The translations under genes were made by a program, and so were the position numbers. Source: Brevibacterium sanguinis (GTDB lineage: Bacteria > Actinomycetota > Actinomycetes > Actinomycetales > Brevibacteriaceae). From it: 64,000 nucleotides of DNA. A model generated the notes under the pieces. The model worked only from the letters and a program-made list of their open reading frames with translations. It made no database searches and was not told where the DNA came from. Positions 60,602 through 64,000 of the stretch are shown here, piece after piece. The DNA lies in contig NZ_QNSB01000012.1 in the NCBI RefSeq assembly GCF_003315415.1, positions 1-64,000 of the forward strand. Direction: 5' to 3'. The stretch's first letter is position 1. Every line of letters starts with the position of its first letter.

Positions 60602-62670
60602 TGCGTTGCCACCATCGCTTTCAGGGCTCGGAGCATATCCTCTACACTATCCACACGACTTTTGAGATCACAATGCTCACGACTAAGTACGCTGCCTGGC
60701 TCATAGAGCGCCCAGATCTTGGCTCCCGTTCCTCTATAGTCGCTGAGCTTGGATGGCAGGTAAGGATTAAGCCGGTGCCCGGTACTAGCTGTATCAGCAT
60801 CTGCCACTATGAGATACTCCATTGAAGCCGCCGCCCGCAGATAGTCCAAATAGGGAAGCGGGTGGTTCACTTGGACTACCTCTTCGAGTTCGTACTCACC
60901 GACTTCCCGTGCTAAATCAATGTGATTCGGCGAGAACACGTTCAGCCTTACGCGTTCCAACTCGTTCTTCTCTAAGAGCATCAGCGCGCGAAGAATCTTT
61001 CCCGCACCACGATTTGGGTAGAAGCTGCCAAACAATCCTAAGTTAATCTTCTTCTGGATTCCGACATCGGCGGACTTATCAGACGCTGACAGTAGTCGCG
61101 AGCCTGGTGGAGGTTGCGGCTCTACTGCAGCAACCATCCTGGCGCGCCTTTTCAACGATGCGTCGTCGAGATAGGAAAGCATGTAGCTCATTTGGTGGGG
61201 ATTGGTGAAGATTACACGATCAGCCAGCGCGTACGCGATTTTCTCACAGTTCGCGAACAAGCTTTGCGTTGCCTCTATTTGAAAACCATTGGCTTTCAGC
61301 CGTTCCTGGAGTTCTGCCCATACTTCGTCATCTTCGACCTTCCCTACCCGTTCGTGACCAAGCACATCTTTTCGCAGGGGGTCCGAAAACTCTGCAGTCC
61401 AACTAACCCCCGGGTTCCTACCTTTATGGAGTGCAGCTAGATAGTGAGACGCCGGCCACATCGAACGACTATAGACTACCGATTGAGAGCCGTGAACTGA
61501 TTCGATTTCTCGTATCGCTTCGAGTCCCGAAATGCAAAAGTCTCGAACCCCTTTCCACCCTCCAAAGACAGGTGGATTTCTGATCGTCTTTTGCGTGGAG
61601 ATGTATGGCAACACCTTCTCGTGCAGTTTGCCATCAACTTCTCTAATTTTCGACATATCGTTGTTTACAACGTTCCACTGACTGCCGCTATTCAGAATCC
61701 TCTTCGCCGCGACCACCGCGCTTGCGTCGGCGTATGGCAAAAAATTGTACAAGATGGCAAGGTTGCCAGTCTTTGCTCCCAGCATGTTCCAGGGAGTGTA
61801 GTTCAAACTTGCGTCGTCGTATTCGGTAATAACATCTTCCAGCGATTCCGGATGCGCATCGAGGTAGCGTTTGCTGAAGAGGGCTTGAGATCGCATCATG
61901 CTGTGCATCAGATTGCGCATACCAGCTTCGGCGGTCAAGGCTGCCTCGTCAAGGTGCTTCATTACAGCCAGTCTCTGCGCGACCGAAAAGTTAAAGTTGG
62001 CCGTCTGCCTTGACATAGATCCGGCCCTTACCAGGCGAAAGTACGTTGCTCCCGCGTGGGCGGGAGAATTATCAATTTTGAGATTGTGTTCTGAATAGAA
62101 GGGCGCAAAGTATGCTACATCTTCACCACTGCGCAGGTTCAGATCGAACTCTCGCAGACGCGCTTGCGCTGTTGGCAGAAGTTTACAGGCCGCAAATCCA
62201 AGCGCGCGCCAGAGATCGATGGGATCGTGAGTTCCGGGACCCAGTCCCAGTATCTGCTCGGTGATAACGGAACTTGTTTCTTGCAGATTTGATTCCTGAA
62301 CGTCAATTACTTGAGCGACTGGAGTGACACCGCTTTTAGCGGCGCGGAGTAGCTCTCCCAGGTAGTTTGGAGAAAGCCAGTCGTCCACGTCTACCCAGGT
62401 GACCCAAGTTCCCTTTGCGTAGCGAATTCCAACGTTTCGCGCGTGGGATAGCGAGGCAAGTTCTTCGTATAGGATCGAGTAATTCATTTTCGCGTCGTGC
62501 GCGAAAACGTCTTTGATGATTCGCGGGGAATCATCTACCTCGCCGTTAATCACCACCAGAACTTCAAAGCGAGACCTTTCCAGCGTCTGCGTCCTGATTG
62601 ACTCTAGGCACTTCCTTATGTGCTCTGCGCCTTTATAACATGGCACGACGAGCGTGACCTCGACACTCAT
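60598..62670 (-). CDS. Two-domain glycosyltransferase (GT2 plus GT-B-like)
   Basis: The 690-residue protein begins with a GT2 domain (about 1-260): VTLVVPCYKGAEHIRKCLESI and VTWVDVDDWLSPNYL (DxD at about 96), with RSGEDVAYFAPF as the later acidic part. The C-terminal half (about 390-690) resembles a GT4-like GT-B fold: WTAEFSDPLRKDV, LFGSFYPNRGAGKILRALMLLEK and PLPYLDYLRAAASMEYLIVADA with a late acid-base region. It could add two sugars in turn. A four-base overlap couples it to the coiled-coil methyltransferase. The ribosome-binding site is weak. Confidence 0.85.
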   Translation of the reverse strand: MSVEVTLVVPCYKGAEHIRKCLESIRTQTLERSRFEVLVVINGEVDDSPRIIKDVFAHDAKMNYSILYEELASLSHARNVGIRYAKGTWVTWVDVDDWLSPNYLGELLRAAKSGVTPVAQVIDVQESNLQETSSVITEQILGLGPGTHDPIDLWRALGFAACKLLPTAQARLREFDLNLRSGEDVAYFAPFYSEHNLKIDNSPAHAGATYFRLVRAGSMSRQTANFNFSVAQRLAVMKHLDEAALTAEAGMRNLMHSMMRSQALFSKRYLDAHPESLEDVITEYDDASLNYTPWNMLGAKTGNLAILYNFLPYADASAVVAAKRILNSGSQWNVVNNDMSKIREVDGKLHEKVLPYISTQKTIRNPPVFGGWKGVRDFCISGLEAIREIESVHGSQSVVYSRSMWPASHYLAALHKGRNPGVSWTAEFSDPLRKDVLGHERVGKVEDDEVWAELQERLKANGFQIEATQSLFANCEKIAYALADRVIFTNPHQMSYMLSYLDDASLKRRARMVAAVEPQPPPGSRLLSASDKSADVGIQKKINLGLFGSFYPNRGAGKILRALMLLEKNELERVRLNVFSPNHIDLAREVGEYELEEVVQVNHPLPYLDYLRAAASMEYLIVADADTASTGHRLNPYLPSKLSDYRGTGAKIWALYEPGSVLSREHCDLKSRVDSVEDMLRALKAMVATQ

Positions 62671-62695
62671 ATTCTTGTCCAGATTTTCTGTGGAG

Positions 62696-62872
62696 TTATT
62701 CTGCTGAAAGAATGGCTGATAGTCCGTGTGGTACCCGCTGCCCTAGTGACGGTACAGTCCTTTCTGTAAGTTGCTGCCGAGAAAGTTCGGAGCCTTTGTG
62801 CTCTACTCGAGCTGCTCGTTCCGCCATCTGCGAGTGCCACAATGGTTTCGCCCAGTCAATTAGTGTCTGCAC
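62696..62872 (-). CDS. Possible small protein or decayed frame
   Basis: A minus-strand frame of 58 codons from GTG 62872 ends in TAA 25 bases before the glycosyltransferase start. GGAGAG sits nine bases before the GTG. The predicted product is helical and charged (WHSQMAERAARVEHKGSEL). Codon use fits the low-GC neighbours. It fills most of the 253-base gap 62671-62923, which otherwise holds nothing recognisable. It may be a real small gene or the remains of a longer one. Confidence 0.3.
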   Translation of the reverse strand: MQTLIDWAKPLWHSQMAERAARVEHKGSELSRQQLTERTVPSLGQRVPHGLSAILSAE

Positions 62873-62923
62873 CTCGGTTGGCTCTCCGTTGGGGAGTACG
62901 GGCTGAACTCAGATTTAATGTCA

Positions 62924-63808
62924 TCATTTTTCGTCTTTTTCGGTCCACGACGTCATTATCGTGTTTAGGTTGTTAACTATGGAGCGGTAGTCCTCTTCTC
63001 TGTAGTGGAAGGGTTGAGGTCCCCACTTATGTGTAGGCTCAATGCGAACTGTTGCGCTTGAGCGGGTCACGCGTGCGGTCACCGCTGCTGATACGATCTT
63101 ACGGTATCTGACGTACAGTTCGTTTGCTTTTTTTGCTCGTTCAGCGAACTCTTCTGCGTCGGTTGGTTTCACGTTCAGGACTTGTCGCAGGGCCTCGTTG
63201 AGGCCACTGCCCTGAGCCAGTCGCCGTACTGCTTCCCGTGTGCCGCGTTGCGTCCTGCGCCAGCGGCGACCAATTTTGGAGTACGTATCCCCGCGCGGAT
63301 GGTGGGAACCCGCTATCGCGCAGGCCCACTCTATGTCGAGGAACACCGTCTTATCTAGTAGATCGTGTATCCGCAGTTTCTGGATCAGAATCTCAAAACC
63401 ACGTCTCCAGCCCAAGAAATGTTCATCGGTGCCAAACTCAATCAATCTCGCGCCCTGATCCTCAGCGATCGCTCCCGCACCGCAGGCTTCGACTTCAAGA
63501 GAATTCGTCATCGTCGTTCCGTCCGGCCATAACCAGTATCCGCGCCGCTCATCCACGAGATCGATGAGGACAAGGTCCAGTTCAGCGGCGTTTTGCGTGA
63601 TCCGCAGAAGTCCATCTCCTTTGAGATCGCTGAGCACCATGCGGCGTTGAAACGGCGAACTCAACCCGCTCACGTTCACTCCCTGCGTCCCATGTGGAGA
63701 GTCGAGGCTGGTCACCGACTGCCGTGCGACATAGGATACGACCTCCGAATTCGGGATGAACTCGCAAGTATCGCGACTGACGCAGGAGCCGAAGATCGCT
63801 ATCTTCAT
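62924..63808 (-). CDS. DUF6270 family protein
   Basis: The 294-residue protein matches the DUF6270 family seen in polysaccharide loci. It opens KIAIFGSCVSRDTCEF (Ser at 8 followed by Cys9 and Arg11), has LVLIDLVDERRGYW and FGTDEHFLGW in the middle, and ends HKWGPQPFHYREEDY, whose His could complete an SGNH-like active site. This would suggest esterase or acyl transfer chemistry on sugars, but that is inference. The start ATG overlaps the stop of the partial gene upstream (ATGA). Confidence 0.85.
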   Translation of the reverse strand: MKIAIFGSCVSRDTCEFIPNSEVVSYVARQSVTSLDSPHGTQGVNVSGLSSPFQRRMVLSDLKGDGLLRITQNAAELDLVLIDLVDERRGYWLWPDGTTMTNSLEVEACGAGAIAEDQGARLIEFGTDEHFLGWRRGFEILIQKLRIHDLLDKTVFLDIEWACAIAGSHHPRGDTYSKIGRRWRRTQRGTREAVRRLAQGSGLNEALRQVLNVKPTDAEEFAERAKKANELYVRYRKIVSAAVTARVTRSSATVRIEPTHKWGPQPFHYREEDYRSIVNNLNTIMTSWTEKDEK

Positions 63809-64000
63809 GCGTCCCGATGCCTTTGAGTCGAATTGGGTGTTCCTGCGGCCGTCGTCGGCAGTGTTTCATTGGGCGAATCAGCGAATTCACCGCGCATCTG
63901 CTGCCGCAGACGATATCTCTCCTCAGCAGCACGATGCGCTGTGGAAGCCAAACGCTTACTCGTGAGGTCATTCGACTCTGCCACCGCTGAAGCTCGATCT
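63805..64000 (-). CDS. Partial gene, C-terminal end only
   Basis: The minus strand has an open frame from the window edge to TGA at 63805-63807, which overlaps the DUF6270 start codon as ATGA. The 64 visible codons end in a helical, charged part (HRAAEERYRLRQQMRGEF) and a Thr/Pro-rich tail, so it is the C-terminus of a longer protein. The family cannot be told from this fragment. Coupling shows it belongs to the same operon. Confidence 0.6.
   Translation of the reverse strand, partial: DRASAVAESNDLTSKRLASTAHRAAEERYRLRQQMRGEFADSPNETLPTTAAGTPNSTQRHRDA

Noticed and set aside
1..64000. tRNA genes, prophage, insertion sequences or transposases
   Set aside because: No tRNA-like cloverleaf, integrase, transposase or phage structural gene was recognised in either strand.

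Overview
The window is high-GC, densely packed bacterial chromosome. The gene set (PurL of the short actinobacterial type, DUF3151, a TspO homologue, TctABC-type uptake genes, a MocR regulator and many leaderless start signals) points to an actinomycete, most likely a Brevibacterium-like member of the Micrococcales; the genus is inference. The extreme left edge (minus strand) resembles the leader of an rRNA operon running out of the window.

Region 1 (about 0.3-16.7 kb) is mostly core or housekeeping: tRNA uridine hydroxylase trhO, purL, a proline-rich membrane protein, a MetE-like zinc enzyme, a TIGR01777 epimerase, an ABC importer of the TrpXYZ type, an oligopeptidase B-like S9 peptidase and a three-gene tripartite tricarboxylate transporter. 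Region 2 (17-24.5 kb) holds an SDR enzyme, a MocR regulator divergent from a beta-hydroxyacid dehydrogenase and a CoA-transferase, and an MFS exporter divergent from its TetR regulator with a clear palindromic operator.

Region 3 (24.6-40.7 kb) is a catabolic block for amines or amino acids. A leftward operon (HAD, DAO-type oxidase, aldehyde dehydrogenase, second HAD) faces a rightward operon (GntR regulator, polar amino acid ABC importer, sarcosine oxidase-like flavoenzyme). It is followed by an alcohol dehydrogenase / unknown protein / APC permease operon, a PucR regulator, a third HAD that is a close paralogue of one of the first two, and another alcohol dehydrogenase. A small relic of an alcohol dehydrogenase 3' end suggests part of the block was duplicated and lost. 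Then come purA and tspO.

Region 4 (43-46.2 kb) is a small lower-GC group: a cysteine-free flavin oxidase, a POT peptide transporter and an XRE-cupin regulator. Two ordinary genes (an NAD-binding/DUF2867 protein and DUF3151) follow.

Region 5 (48.6-64 kb) is a cell-surface polysaccharide locus: a degenerate GDPD-like membrane protein, an ExoA-like glycosyltransferase, a hexapeptide acyltransferase, a TagF-like polymerase, an XcbB/CpsF-like protein and a GH79-like lipoprotein. From about 57.2 kb base composition falls sharply, and there is a PP-loop protein, a membrane-anchored coiled-coil methyltransferase, a two-domain glycosyltransferase, a DUF6270 protein and the 3' end of one more gene. 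This lower-GC part looks like the variable, strain-specific section of a capsule locus. Short intergenic tandem repeats, several starting at stop codons, and a recurrent GCCGAGGCG word recur throughout the window.
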